This document shows, piece by piece, positions 20,256 through 33,500 of a DNA stretch of 44,152 bases. The stretch lies in assembly GCF_000003815.2 (NCBI RefSeq), contig NC_049980.1, positions 4,467,690 through 4,511,841 of the forward strand. Direction: 5' to 3'. The DNA comes from Branchiostoma floridae. Lineage: Eukaryota; Chordata; Leptocardii; Amphioxiformes; Branchiostomatidae. The position numbers and the translations under genes are program-made. A model generated the notes under the pieces. It saw nothing but the letters and a program-made list of their open reading frames with translations, was not told the DNA's origin and searched no databases. Each line of letters opens with the position of its first letter. Within the stretch, counting starts at the first letter, position 1.

Positions 20256-21190
20256 ATTGTCACTGGAAAACATTTAAAAAAACAACAACAACATTATCTC
20301 TCAGTTAAACTTATCAGCAGAAATGCGTAAAGGCAATCATTCTATCACCAAATTGTGCCGTTTCTAAAAAGGTTCCACGATATTCTTAAATCAACACATG
20401 TACAAAAATGTCACTTGTACATCATCATTAAATAACGTTTACATTCACATCGGTACAGTAATAGCGTCAATCCTGTACTTACAACTTTCCCCAACACTTA
20501 ATAACTTGAAATCAATCTGACCAGCAGAATTCAGTCATAGTTTTGTCCAGCCAAGTCTAAATACGATGAATCTTCTTGTAAACAAGGAGTAAAAACTCTG
20601 GAGTTAACCCAATTTTCCGTGAAAAGCAAATCTGACAACTTGGTGAAGACTTAACTTTCTATCAAAAAATTAATTTAGGTAGATCGATTTCATGCTCATC
20701 CTCATCAGCAAAATTGCTCAAATGAACTGCTTTTCCCTCACTGACCTTGGTACCCAAGTCCAATCAAGAACTAATGTTTCTATCCTTGTAAAAACTCAAA
20801 GCAAAATCGTGTGTCTCTTCACACTGTCAGTCATCACAATTCTCACAGCGGCATTATATTCACAATGTAATATCACACAATATCCGGTCATTTCCTTTTA
20901 TCAAACCACTGAACACAAAATATCTCTTTTAGTTCTCTCCCAGTAGCACTCTGTACAATCTGTGTCATCCCAAGTACATTGATCATAAGTACCTAAATCA
21001 CAAAATCACCACCATGAAATTCCGAAGTCACATAGTAATACACCAAACGCGCATCTTCCGAAACTGGAAAACAATTCATTGAACATAAAATGCTCAGAAA
21101 GAAATTTTTTCTCATCGCTATGTAGTCTAGCACTTTACAGTACCATAATTAACGTGATTTCATCACAGAATACATCTATCTCATCATAAT
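20256..21190. other. AT-rich stretch, nothing recognised
   Basis: No domain, RNA or repeat signal seen. The 84-codon plus ORF near 20692 has no recognisable sequence. Confidence 0.5.
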
Positions 21191-21215
21191 CCTAAAACCA
21201 ACCAGGCATTCAAAC

Positions 21216-21562
21216 CTACCTGATCTTCGATAATAGCCACGTGTATAACCAGGCATTGTGTACGTCTCTTTCTACAGCTAAAACAAATCTAAAACAGAAT
21301 ACAACATGTTCACCTTGTATCGATGCCAACNNNNNNNNNNNNNNNNNNNNNNNNNNNNNNNNNNNNNNNNNNNNNNNNNNNNNNNNNNNNNNNNNNNNNN
21401 NNNNNNNNNNNNNNNNNNNNNNNNNNNNNNGCTTTAGCGGATAGTAGGCCACACAGAAAGCTTGTACTTCTGCCATGCTTCTGGAATTATCGTCGGACAA
21501 AACTGGGAATTCCACAATGATAGTTGTGGTTACGATGGCATTTACAGCCTCAAGGCTAAAGG
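21216..21562 (-). CDS. Two possible exons flanking a gap (unidentified)
   Basis: On the minus strand, acceptor tttcctttag (about 21563) precedes an open frame LEAVNAIVTTTIIVEFPVLS, then DDNSRSMAEVQAFCVAYYPL, running into the gap at 21430. Beyond the gap, acceptor tttgttttag precedes a short exon reading CRKRRTQCLVIHVAIIEDQ, which ends at CAG|gtaggt near 21223. Splice signals and uninterrupted codons suggest real exons. I do not recognise the protein. Confidence 0.3.
21331..21430. other. Assembly gap (100 N)
   Basis: Run of N inside the possible gene at 21.2-21.6 kb. Confidence 1.
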
Positions 21563-21599
21563 AAACCTACCTATCGTATAGCTGTGTCAATGTTGTAAA

Positions 21600-23678
21600 C
21601 ATATTGTCATCCTCAATGCCACCATTATAAGATTATTCAGAATTTGCGTAAGATGATATAGTTTCATTCTTGCTACCATGATAAAAATGCAATAAAACAT
21701 TTTGTAAGTCACCTTATAAAGATTGTTGTGTAACTAATTAAAAGTAGCATTCGAAGTTAGAGAGCCTTTTACTCACCATGCCATACTTCACAATAAAAAA
21801 GGTGAAATTATTGCATTTGAATGTATATGAATCAGTGACGTAAGATGGGAAATGCTAGTTACATGTGTATATCTATTGACAAATATCAAATGAATGAACT
21901 AACAACATCGCTACACAAAATAGTGCACCACCCCCCACTGCAAATCTTACAAGTACCAAAATAAGATAAAATTTAACCTCTTTGCCAATATCAGGAATGT
22001 TGAGTTCGTTAGATAGATGCGTGAACTGTGAACTGGGGCATATACCTCCACAACTACCCCACTGCCCTCCCTCCCCCCCCCCTCAAAAGCACAACAAGGT
22101 AGCAGAATACCGCATTTATCCGCGACCCCTGTCTCTATTGCTGACGCGGTACATAGTAAGGACAAAATTGTCGAATTAGTTTGAAAGTCTTACATGAAAT
22201 CATGTCGGGCAGTCAGGTTTAAACTGTGCTTAAATGTGCTTTGACATGCTTCGGATCGTCAAGTTTTTGTCACAGTGTATACAAGCACTCCATTACGCAA
22301 CTTCGATTCAAGGTGAGATGGCTGCAGTTCAGTTGACCTCCGCTGAGCGCTATTAAAAAAAGTACGTGAAAGCTCGATACGTATCATTTAATTTTTTGAT
22401 ACTTTGTAGAGTGTACCCTTAACTCAATCTTATAATGTTTCGAATGTCTCTAGTGTGGCATTCTCTAGTTTTTTTCCGCATTAAAGTGAGTCCCCTTGTG
22501 GTCCTTAACTGTAGAAATCCCGTAGGGCGAAAACTATGTTCTGCTACCCCCGGCTTTTCTAGACGCTTCGAATCGGAATAAATACATAATTGAGCAGTGA
22601 GGACTCTATTGCCCTAAGGCTGTAACCTCATAAAGGGTACATAAAAAGCACTTAGGGAGTAACAATAATCTAAAAAAAATCATCGGTTATTGTATTATGT
22701 ATGTTCATACTTCATATAATCGTATCTACAATCCAACGAGGAAAATCAGAAAAATTCAACGCTATGCCCTCGCAATGTCTGACCCATCCAAAATTGGCTA
22801 CACCCTATTTCGACGTGTCAACGACCTTGTAACGTCACACCAAAGTTCGCGCCAAAACATGCCAATCTTTGGTGTCATCTTCAAGAAGGTCAAAAGATCG
22901 TCCTCACTTATCTGGCTTCGTGCTTGGTGGTGATGGGTGTTAAGATAATTATCTAAACTATACTTAGCATGAGTCAACAAGTTTTTTTACGAGTTCTACG
23001 TAAAAAAAATGGAGATTGTTCGACAAAAGGGTTAAGTTAAGTTACGGATTGTAAAGCATTTGTTTGATAGAATAGCGGGAAACCCTTGGATTGGATGCAA
23101 TAGGCGTTGTATTTATTTTATGCGTGTGTGTGTGTGGGGGGGGGGTGGTAGCTCTCTGCTTTTTAGCTGATCTTTACTTGAGATATTTTTGACGTCAGGG
23201 AACGCCTAGGTAATCACCTTGTTGAAAGCTTAAATAGGAACAAAGAATTTTGAAGACGGTCCAACTAGAATCATAGGGAGATACAGTATGTCATGGTACA
23301 ATTGCAAATATCTGAGCGCGTACTTTTGAGGTCAAAATAGAAAATTCCCCTTGCGTTTCTATGAATTGTTCTGCTGTCTCATTGGACAACTTTTGTGGCA
23401 TATTGTCATGGCTAATTCTTCTCAACAGAAATGTGTATGTACACCCCTCTTTGTAATGGTTCTGTCCTGTCTCAAATTGGCTTGTCCCACTCGTCTCTTA
23501 TCGTATTATCTTTGACGCGCATGGATCTGCCTAAGTGACTGCATCTTCGCTATTAATTCGATAAAGACGTCAAGTCTTAATAATTATGAATCTAAAAACG
23601 TACATGTAGACTATACGCCTTTGTTCTATCCCCTTCATTATATACAATCAGATCGGTACAATTTATATGTTTCGTTGC
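21600..23678. other. Non-coding stretch without recognised genes
   Basis: Contains a C-rich tract near 22073-22082 and a (TG)n(G)n tract near 23125-23147. No convincing exon on either strand. Confidence 0.5.
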
Positions 23679-25152
23679 CAGGGCTCGAAGTTAACTATGT
23701 CCCGATGTCCCGAGACCACTAAAATTTAGGCCGGGACAACTGAAAAATCTTTTTGGGACACTTTTGGGACAATAGGAAAATAATCAACGAATCAACATCA
23801 GAATGTCCGATCTCCCCGCGGCAGGCTTTTAGCTAGCAATGCGTACAATGTACGGCCTTCGCTAAAAAAATCGCAAAATGTACGCCCTGTTTTTTGGATA
23901 TACGCCTTTGGTACGCCCTTATTTTCCCCCGGAAACTTCGCTCAAAGTTCAAAATTTGCCGATTCCCGCACCGAGCCGCCATTTTGGGTGATTCTACCTC
24001 AAGTATCGCGCAATCTCGCACTCACTCACATCTCGCGAATCGCGAGAGTCGCACCCCATTGGCCATTTCGGCGTGACGTAGCGCGCCCAGGCGCCATTAT
24101 TGGTGGAATATCTGATATCCCCGCTGTTTTCGCGGGAAAAATCACGCAGGAAAAACTTTGATTTGTTTACGAAAACTCGTCGAATGCCTGAAGTCATGGT
24201 GATAAGTACATGTATAGGATTGTTTTGGAGGTTTTTTTTGCTTGTTTGTCGGTAGAATGTGGGAAAAACAACAGCTAATGTGACGATGACATACTGGGGA
24301 GGGGGGCGGTGTCGGCACTGAATTCGTAGAAAATGTTGAACTGAGGTCTCGATTTTTTCACGGTAACTTGAGATATTACTTTTGTTGTAGTCTTTATTTT
24401 TAAAATATTGATAAATGGATGTTGTTTGTTGAGAAAATTTCGCTTAATTTGCCCTTGGAACACATCTTTTCTGTTATATATTTTCAATGAATTAAATGTT
24501 TGTACACATTTTTCTGTAACTGTGTAAAGTTAAAACGCTGATGTTACAGGCTACAAGTAACTTTTCAGTGCATTTATTTTCAGCTATGTTCTTAACAGAG
24601 TAGATACACAAAAGAAATATAAGATGTACCTGGCAGTCCTGGCTACACTTTCTCCTCTGTTGGTTTGCAGATTTTCTTGTAGACTTCTTTAGCTTGCTGT
24701 TGTTATATATGTAACAGTCAAGTTTCACCTTTAGCAGTAAGGTTAATTTACTCTCCCTGATTGTATGTATTAACTCATGAAACATTATATTGTAAGGAAT
24801 CAGTGTTATATTACTTGAAAATTACCTCATGTATTCTTTAAGCCATACCCACCTCAAATCAAGAACACATACCTCCCATTCTCAGGACAAAAGTAGTGTT
24901 GCAGCAAAGACAAAAATTTGGCTCAGCCACGCAGTGCGGAGAGTACAACACATTACAGATGTACACCCTAAAAGAATTCCTAGCTAAAAGCCTGCCCCGC
25001 GGTTGTCAGGCGTGCATACTCTGACTTACAGTTGTTGTAATACATAATTTCTGAAAATAGGGTTGGGACAGTCCATCCTCACTTCGGGACAGTTGAAATT
25101 TATTTTTGGGACAATGCGGGACAGTAGGGAAAAAAGTTAAGTTTGAGGCCTG
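23679..25152. mobile_element. 1.47-kb hAT-like element with long inverted termini
   Basis: The left end CAGGGCTCGAAGTTAACT and right end AGTTAAGTTTGAGGCCTG are imperfect inverted repeats. CAGGGCTCGAA..TTAACT is a hAT-type end (recalled). Inverted similarity recurs deeper: GGGACA words in both ends, and CCGCGGCAGGCTTTTAGCTA near 23818 against its complement near 24985. GTTGC abuts both ends, a 5-base match where hAT predicts 8. The interior has a CG-rich patch with the palindrome CTCGCGAATCGCGAG near 24033 but no transposase-like ORF, so it is probably non-autonomous. Confidence 0.65.
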
Positions 25153-25599
25153 GTTGCAATTAGCCTGCGGGTAACAAAGGGTATTATTATCTATATCCAC
25201 TCGTTTCATAGTTGGATTCAGTCAAAGACGATGATGTAACAACGCGTGTAATGAGAGGAAAAGCATGCCGTGGCCCCTACAATTTGGGGAGGGGTAGATC
25301 AAGTGCTGGACTGTCTAATTTTGTCACAGTCCATCTCTATGGCAGTTAATTGCAAACCAAGGTACAGTTTTTATGCGATTACAACTACAAAACAGTCAAC
25401 GGATTTTCACAGATTTTCAAAAGCTTCAGTAAGATTCTTGAAGTGAGACGAATGATCTTTCATCATAAGTTCGACCAGAACAAAATACGCATTCTTTGTG
25501 TATTGACATGGCGAGGTCGCATTCATCGCAGGTGGTCGTAGGATTTTGATGTGGTAGAAGTTTAAAGAAGGCTGGAACAGAACCAGCCACCCTCAGGGA

Positions 25600-25790
25600 T
25601 CTGTGCCGTCGTGTGTTGCGTAACTGGTGTAGTATTGGGCTCGGAACCTAGAGGTCCCGGGTTCGATACTCACTGTACCCTCGGCGGTTATCACTTTACA
25701 TAACCTTCCTCACTTCATCAAGGTGTAAAAATGGGTACCTGACTTCAGTCGGGGAGGTATATTGTGAAATAGCTTTACCTTGTATATGGC
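25600..25790 (+). mobile_element. tRNA-derived SINE (plus strand)
   Basis: A tRNA-like head with an A-box-like GCGTAACTGGTGTAG and a canonical B-box (GGTTCGATACT, 25660-25670), then the tail GTGTAAAAATGGGTACCTGA, CTTCAGTCGGGGAGG. The tail is shared with the SINE at 10985-11165. The anticodon region is not a functional tRNA that I can identify. Confidence 0.7.
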
Positions 25791-26036
25791 GTAACTCACT
25801 CATAACTTGAGCGGAGTACAACGTTGTCCTCGCTCGTCTGTCCGAAAACAAATGTTATATATAAAAAAAAAGATCGAAGACAGTGAATTCCGTAGCAAGA
25901 CAGCTGAATTTTAAAGACGCATATTTGAGTAGCTCAAGAATGCCCTCACTTTGCGACGAATGTGACAAGACTCTCACTGAAAGATAACAATCTTCTACTT
26001 TCACTGAGCGAGTGACAAAGTACAATAAGCACTAGT

Positions 26037-26298
26037 CTAGGGGGTTACCCTGGGGGCCAGCCGGGATCGGGCAGCTAGGACAATTTATTCGGTGGTCCAA
26101 GGCCCGCCGATCTCCTATTAGCGCCCCGGAGAGTTTAAGCCCGATGAGGTCCACCTGCTAAAAGGGTAGCGATAACTTCTTGGGGCTTTAATACACTCCA
26201 CGGGGCGCTAATGTGAGATCGGCGGGCTGACCGCCTTGGGTCCCCGAACAAAACTCGCTAGCTACCCGGTCCTGTCTGGCTCCCAGGGAACTAGGGGG
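26037..26298. mobile_element. 246-bp inverted-repeat element with perfect 8-bp target duplication
   Basis: CTAGGGGG at 26037-26044 and 26291-26298 flank an element (26045-26290) whose ends are inverted over about 100 bases: TTACCCTGGGGGCCAG at the left, CTGGCTCCCAGGGAA at the right, continuing through CCCGCCGATCTC..ATTAGCGCCCC and its complement. An 8-bp duplication points to a hAT-type or similar transposase supplied in trans. No ORF. Confidence 0.85.
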
Positions 26299-27451
26299 TC
26301 GGCCGGGTAAGATTTAAGTCTGGCACATCCACCATGATTCATACTCTTCGCTTTGACAGAGATGTCACGTTTGATCTCTTGCATTAAAGCAATGACCCTG
26401 AAGATGTTGATAAGTCACCGACCTTGCTACGATTATCTAGGGGTTGCGGATGGGGTTTCTGAGACGCCCTTTCGATGATTTCTGGCATTTTCTACTGCCT
26501 AATATCGACAATATCATGCACGTTTATGATCTAGCTTTATAACAGAGGCAGCACTAGTCACAGTTGGTACGTATCTTCAAAACTAATGGTACTTTTTAGG
26601 GCAAAAACTCATGCTTCGAACTACGACGTGGCCTCATGTACATCTTCCTATTGCAACATCGTTTTGTCTAGCCGATGGCGATGTTTAGGGGAGATATGCC
26701 ATGTTAAACTATATATCATTAAAGTTAGATGAAGATTAATAAATATAGATTATACGTAAAATATGTGAAAAGTAGAAAAAAGTTTTCTTTGTCTTTGTTC
26801 ATTTATGTTCAGCGTCTCATGTCTTGGCTACAACGGAACTCGTTTGTTACTTAAGAAATATGATTTCTATATCACGTTAATGGTACACGTGTACCTCTGT
26901 GTGAGTTGGTTCAAAGAGCTTTTCAATAATTCCATGGTGAATTATGAAATTTGAGGATTAGATTTTAACCCCTGAATGTACGTGTAGATGACCCTGACCA
27001 CGCCTATGTATTGCATTCTTGAACGACGTCACATCAAGGTGTGGCGTACAGCCAACGTTTAGGGGCGTAGTCTTGTCTAGTCCCGTGTACCGCCACATAC
27101 GTGCACGAGGGAGCCGGCGCGCGTACACGTCGGATTTCTTGCGCGCTCCTTCTGATTAGTCGGGAGAGAGTGCGCTTCCTCAACTTGCTGCCTACTGGTC
27201 AGAGGCTCAAGTTGTGCGTCCGAAGGATTTCGGCCACTTTTGACAAAAATAGCCAAGAGCAGTGTCAAGAAGTTCACAGGTTCGCACGAGACGGTTACGT
27301 AGATAGGCGCGAATCCAGACCGACACTCTGAGCTTCCGACGGTTCGACGCTGCCTACGGTACGTCTCTGGTCAGCCAGGGAAAGTAGAGTTTAAAGTTGT
27401 GTGACGGACATTCATTCAACGAAGAGGCAACAGAGTTCGGCAGGCAACGAC
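26299..27451 (+). promoter_or_regulatory. Presumed promoter and 5' UTR region of the vWA-sushi gene
   Basis: CG content and CpG words rise from about 27000 to the start codon at 27452 (GCGCGCGTACACGTCGG, CGACGGTTCGACGCTG). No clear TATA box; the transcription start cannot be placed. Inferred from position only. Confidence 0.35.
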
Positions 27452-27506
27452 ATGAAGGTTGCCCTTGGGCTTTTCAGCGCCATTCTGGCGGCTAATTTGT
27501 ACTTAG
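27452..27506 (+). CDS. vWA-sushi gene exon 1 (signal peptide)
   Basis: ATG at 27452, context ACGACATGA. 18 codons plus one base encode a basic residue followed by a hydrophobic core ending LYL(A), then donor G|gtgagt. The same-frame codon joined across the intron is GCT. Confidence 0.85.
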
Positions 27507-30500
27507 GTGAGTAAATCCGAACCCTTTCTTTGTTGACTTCTACCTCATTCTCCCATGTCATTCATTCTGTAGAATTGTGATTTATGCGGAGCGCATCAGA
27601 TTTATGCGAATGTTGGTACATTTGGGGATTTTTTTTTCTTCTGCGTGTGAAAAATATAACGCTCTATTGTGTAAAAGAATGCTGTAGACCCCGTGGGATC
27701 GGTAATTGACTTGGCCTGGTATGGGGTGGGGCTGCCGATTATTTAAGATTATTCTCCCCTTTCGTGCCTTGTGCGTAGCCCTTATATCTATGCGGGTAGT
27801 TTACGTGTAGTGGTTTAGGTGGTCTTTTTTGTGGAGACACCGCGTACTTTCTTGTGTAAAACAATATTTTGCTGAAGTTGCGGATGGCATAAAAGATGTT
27901 TTAACCTTGTACCGAGTCAAGGCGACCAAATCTTGATCACTGTGATACGTCATCGCTATTTATAAGGGGAGCATACAGCCTGATTTTGTCATTTTTGGAC
28001 TGCCAATAATTGAGATATATCAAACAACGAAGCGAACAAAAAAAACGCATAAAAACATTTTAAACGAGAATCCAGAACTTGTTGCTCGACAACTGTATAT
28101 TTTAGATTGATATTTCTACGGAAGCTTTGAATGTTTTTCAAGGAGATTGTGCCAAAGTCGTTTCTCATTTCCCTAGCCCTTTCGACTATCTTAAGATGTT
28201 CTAAAACATGTCGGTATATGTTTATAGTCTCTTGTCAATCGTTGATAATATTTCTTTACGCTGTAATATAACTTTCATGGTGGGTGCACCTTATTAGCGC
28301 GATGCAGGTTTAGGTGCTAACTAAAACTTCATTACATCATATCAAAATACAGCAAATATCTTAATACTTTATCAGAACTACAAGCATTTTGGCACCACAC
28401 TGCTCGACAGTTAGAATGCTCGTAAAGTTATCAAGAGCTAATAATGCAGAACTGATGGTGACAAATCAATGAAAGGTCATTTTGGTCAGGTGGCAATAAT
28501 GTACATGTTGTAGCGTCCTTGAAAGGGACATTTTTCGTTTTCATTTTTTTCAAAGCGGTTTTTTCTTGATAGGTTTGACTTATGTCCTTTTTATATACTC
28601 TTACACGGGCTAACGAACAATTTTTAAAACTCTGAGCGAACCATACGATTTTATTTCAACCGTTCCTTCAGAAGATAATGTTCTGTTGCTAAACTTTGCC
28701 TTTTTTATCCCATCTGCGCGTCTTGCCACATTGAGGTTGCAAATGAGTCAACGAATTCTTTCCTCTTGTGCAGAAAATAATCATCTTGAGCCATTGGAAA
28801 TTTTCTGAACTGTAGTCGTATAGAACAAAACTCCCACCCACCCCTCCCCCTGGTTACTAGTAATCATCTTGAACGTATTTGTACGCCTGGGGCAGCGAGG
28901 CCAAAACAAGTAGTCTGGAGGAGAGAATCCTAAAACGAGAGATTAGATGGACTTATTGGTCATCTCCGTTGTCTTCAGGGTATCTGTGGTCATTCAAATC
29001 TTGATATCTTTACTGTCAAATGGGGCTGCGCCTCTTGGCGACAAATTCTTGCGGCAACTTTGCGATAACACAGACGTGTGACACACGGGAAAAATACGTG
29101 TGACCTCTACGAACAAAATGGCGGCCCCCTGAGGGTCACATAATCACTTTTGGCTAACTTTTTTTGGAAATCGCAGCGTGGCCACCAAATTAAAAACCAA
29201 TGTAAACAGACAAACATTCAACAGAAAGAGATCTGCGGTGATAGCGGTTGTTGGCGACTAGTTGGAGACTAGTTCGCGAAATGTTTGCGACATTTTGCCA
29301 ATGGCAGTTTTCTTTGATATTAAAAAACAAACAACTAGAAATTAAGTCGACCAATTGGCAACTATTATCGACAAACTGGCCAGGTGTTCAGAACTGTTAA
29401 CCAACGTCTTTCTCAAATACAAACCAACAAGAACCGGCCAAGTGAGATACCCTATTTACAGACTGAAATGATTTCATACGCACTTTTTAGAATGGCTGCA
29501 GACGAACCTTTCCTTTTCCACAAAATGTCATCTTTGTTTTAGACATAATGTCGAAAATTTGGACGGACTCAAAAGTGCCCCTATTAGTTATAAGTGCAGT
29601 GGTATGCAAAAGTTAGAGACTCTTTTTCGTCCCCTAGTTTGATATGTCAGTTAACCTCAATACAGGGACTAATCATAACGCATGATTAGACGGGAAAATC
29701 GTGCGAGTAACCTCGTGAGGTGATGACCCTGCAATCATGTTCTTAAGTTTTCTTCAGTTCATCACTGAAATCTTCGTTGGAGCTGTGTGATATTGTCTGT
29801 AATGGGGTATAAAAGAACAATATTTCATTTAGTAGCACATACATACATTGAAACCACCCATGGCATGACCTTGAAGATATCACCAGTAATGCCAGATGAA
29901 AATAAAGAATCCCTTTTCCACTCCCCCAACTTTCAGATATCCAGAAATTGCTAACATTACGTCGAACAGGTTTTGTCTGGCTAAACGGTTTGTTTTTTTT
30001 CTCTCAAAATGCCGAGGACTTTGACTACTCAAAGAAGCATTATTTTGGCAGGGCGTGCCTTATATGTTAAAGACCCACTGGCTACGAATTACTCGGCCAA
30101 GCAAAAATGGGGGTTAGCCATAGCCTGGAGGGGTAGGGATCATTTGTTTGGGTAACAAAGGATGAACTCTCACCCCTCTATTTAGTGGATTCCACAGAAA
30201 TGGGCTATACAGAATACAGAATAAAACTATGGGAGAGTTATTTTGATTGCTTAAGGTGGGGCGTTCGAGATAAAGGGAGTAAGTATGCATGAGAAGATCA
30301 CCTTTAAAGAACAGATGCAAAAGTAGGCGTAACGAGATATCAAAACTAAAGGTTCGACTGCAGTACCATAAAAATCCACTAGGAGGCCCATTAGAGGATT
30401 TGGGCTTCTTTGTCTCGCCCACCCACCAGAGTATCTATGAAATTTGATGAGCGACTGTGTTAATGTTTGGTCGTTCTGCAGTCTCTCATCAGCGGTAGCA

Positions 30501-33500
30501 ATCTAGTAGAAAATTGGAATAAGCAGGTTAGACATTTGTTCTTTCGTAAAAGCTTAATTAAAGATGCTTATTATATGCAGTTTTCTGATTCGAAATCAGT
30601 TCGGTAGGGGGCGCACAAGAAATGCGGTACACTTAGAACTGGCGCAGCCCCCATTGTACCCCCCCCCCACACCCCCCAAAAAACATACGTTTGCAAGAGG
30701 GTTGCATTTCTTCAACTGTATACGGAATGGATGATTTACATGTTAATATGATATTATGAATTAATAATTCAAGTAAATATATATTATTATAACCAAATAT
30801 AGCTGATATGTCTCTCTCCGGTCCGGATCCTGTGAATTTTTTAATTCTAATAAATAAATTTGTAGAAATATTGGGCAATTAGTTATCATCTAATTATGAA
30901 TATTATCATAAGTTCATTAAAATTTTGCATATTAATCAAATAAATGTATTCCCCTTTTTACAGCTGCCTCCCAGATTCCAGCCGCACTACGTGAGTACCC
31001 TATTGCCTCATAATTTTATCTAATCATCCCGTGGAGCGTTAAATATGACTAGGAATCATCATAAGAACAATATATGCTAAGAAATACTGTACTAATGAGA
31101 TGCTTTGATAAAAGTGGTGACTGTAGAATTTGCTCGTCTCTGTTCACAATTGACAGGCTGAGCTGCACACGCCTGAACTTGAATGTCAGAATGTTTCAAG
31201 GGCCTGTACGGGGCAGCTCCTCCGTTTTAGGACCAACCTTGTCCCAGGGAAATTTGACCACATTCCCCGTGACTTTTCAAGGTCTAAAACTCATGGAGGT
31301 CTGTGGTAAAATTTCCTTGGAGGCATGTTGGCCCAGCAGCCAAGAAGCTGGCCTGAAAAGACCATGAAAACATCCTGGCATCCAGGCTACACATGTCTAA
31401 TTAAAGGAGGGTTAACAGATGATAACGTTTTGATTCACGATCATATTTGTATATAGTGGCCTCAACTTCTTCTTGATTTGCCGTTTATCAAATGTCTTCC
31501 ACAACTGAAGAACACACGCCGTTATATGTAGCGATCATGCTTATTGGTAGCCGTCTCCCAGTGCATTTTGACTCGTATAGGATGATAGCAGTGACGAAAC
31601 GTTGTAGGAAGCTTTTAAGGAACGAACAGCCCGACAATGGTCCCGGCAGCTCTGAAGTCGTTACGTTCACTTGTGGGCTTAATGCTTCATGTTTTTAGGC
31701 GTCCTCATCTTCGGGTACCTTCGGCATCCGTCGGAACTAGCCGCCAAAACGTTCGGCACCCTCTCGGGTGATCCCGAGTACAGTCAAACCGGCCCAAGAC
31801 GACCCCCCGGGGGACCGGAAAAAAGCGGTCGATTTGGACAAGTGGTCGCTGAGAGGAGTATCGACTCACAACATGCCCGATGCAAAGTATAAATGGTTTC
31901 CGTTGTGTAATGGCAAATAGCAAGCACATGTACGCAATTAAAAGAAGTAAGTAAGCGAGGTCTTTAATGTCAAATACAACACGCACACGCACGCAAAACG
32001 TAAGAAATAATCATCAGTAAGCCTTTAATACAGTAAATAAGCAGGAGTTGGAACAAACTGGATCAGGACGTTCCTATCTGCGCCAGAGAAACTCTACTCA
32101 AGTAGGTTAAAAAGACAGTCTACTCGATCTACTGTGTGAGTGCTTTTGTCCAATTGTACTGTACATTCACCCGTGGGTAATAACGCTACGGGACGCAGGC
32201 ATCGAATTCGAAAGGTACACCGTGGTTATTTCAGATACGGCGATCAAGAACACGCGACGCATATCAAAGGCTTCTATGGTAACTGACAGCATCAACGTTC
32301 CCCTACTGTCTAAAACGTTAGTGTACAAAAATATTAAGACGGGTACGATCAAGGTATGAGCTACACAGAACTTTCTTTAAAAGGTATGGGGCTATATACT
32401 CTAAATCGGGACCGAGAAAAAAGCGGTCGAAATGGCCAGATGGTCGCTGAGAAGAGGTGGTCGCTCGGGCAGGTTTGACTGTACTTCATTTGGGTCATGC
32501 TTGGATCACCAACCCGCCCGGGCAGTTCAGCGCACGGGCAATTCTACGGCAATTCCTTGGCCTACGTATACCGCCATGTCCATAGTTTGTTTTAACAGTA
32601 GGGCATTGCACGGTACGGGAACTCATTGCATTAACGATAACCAACCTTTCTTGTCTTTAGCCGTCACCTGCCAATATCCAGTAGACCTGGTCTTCCTCAT
32701 TGACAGCTCGGAGAGTTTCAGGACAGGTGGTTTCGAGGATGCAAAGACGTTCGTCCAGAAAGTAGCCAACTATTTCACACTCGGAGAAAACGACACAAGG
32801 GTCGGTGTTGTAACGTACAGCAACCGCGACGCTCAGATTACTCGCGTGAAGCTCAACGAAAATTACACCAGAGTTGAGCTCTTAACCGAGATTCGCGACA
32901 TTCCGTACGACAGAGGGCACACCTTCACTGGACTTGGTCTCGATCACGTGCGTAATAATTCCTTCCTCGAAGTAAACGGCCGGCGGAATAACACTCTCGA
33001 CTTCTTAATCGTACTAACCGACGATGACTCAGAAGACGACGTCACCCGTCCGGCACAGCTGATTCGCGATATGGGCATCACCGTGTTTGTAGTTGGAGTT
33101 GGCGAGGAAGCCGACCTTCATCAAGATACTCTAGATGCTATTGCAGGTGATACAAACAGAGTGTTTAGACTGACGGACCATGATTTCCTTGTGGATGACT
33201 CGCACCCCAACTCTATAAGAGAGTCAATTTGTAACGGTGAGTACTAAGCATTTTCTTTCTAGTTCCGGCAGCCATGATAGATAAAAAAACGAGGCCAATT
33301 AGGCAAACAAAAGACTGTCCTCATAATCAATGATAGCCTGGCAATTAGGAAAGCGAAGAGAATAGCTGCATGACCGTCAAATATTTGCATTATTATGTTT
33401 TTATTTTTTTATCTCTTAAGGGGCTATGGGACCAGCCTACGCTACTTTAACTTGTAAAATGTTTTCGGTGCATAACACTTGTTTTCGACAAAAATGGAAG

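Noticed and set aside
25600-25680. Functional tRNA gene
   Set aside because: B-box present, but the cloverleaf is poor and the sequence continues into a SINE body and tail shared with 10985-11165.
27101-27331. 76-codon ORF upstream of the vWA-sushi start
   Set aside because: No signal peptide or domain; the ATG at 27452 with a signal sequence and an in-phase donor is the better start. It lies in probable promoter/5' UTR DNA.
32432-32660. Extension of the vWA exon upstream to an ATG at 32432
   Set aside because: The extra codons run through transposon-end sequence; the acceptor at 32660 matches the phase of exon 2 and gives the vWA start.
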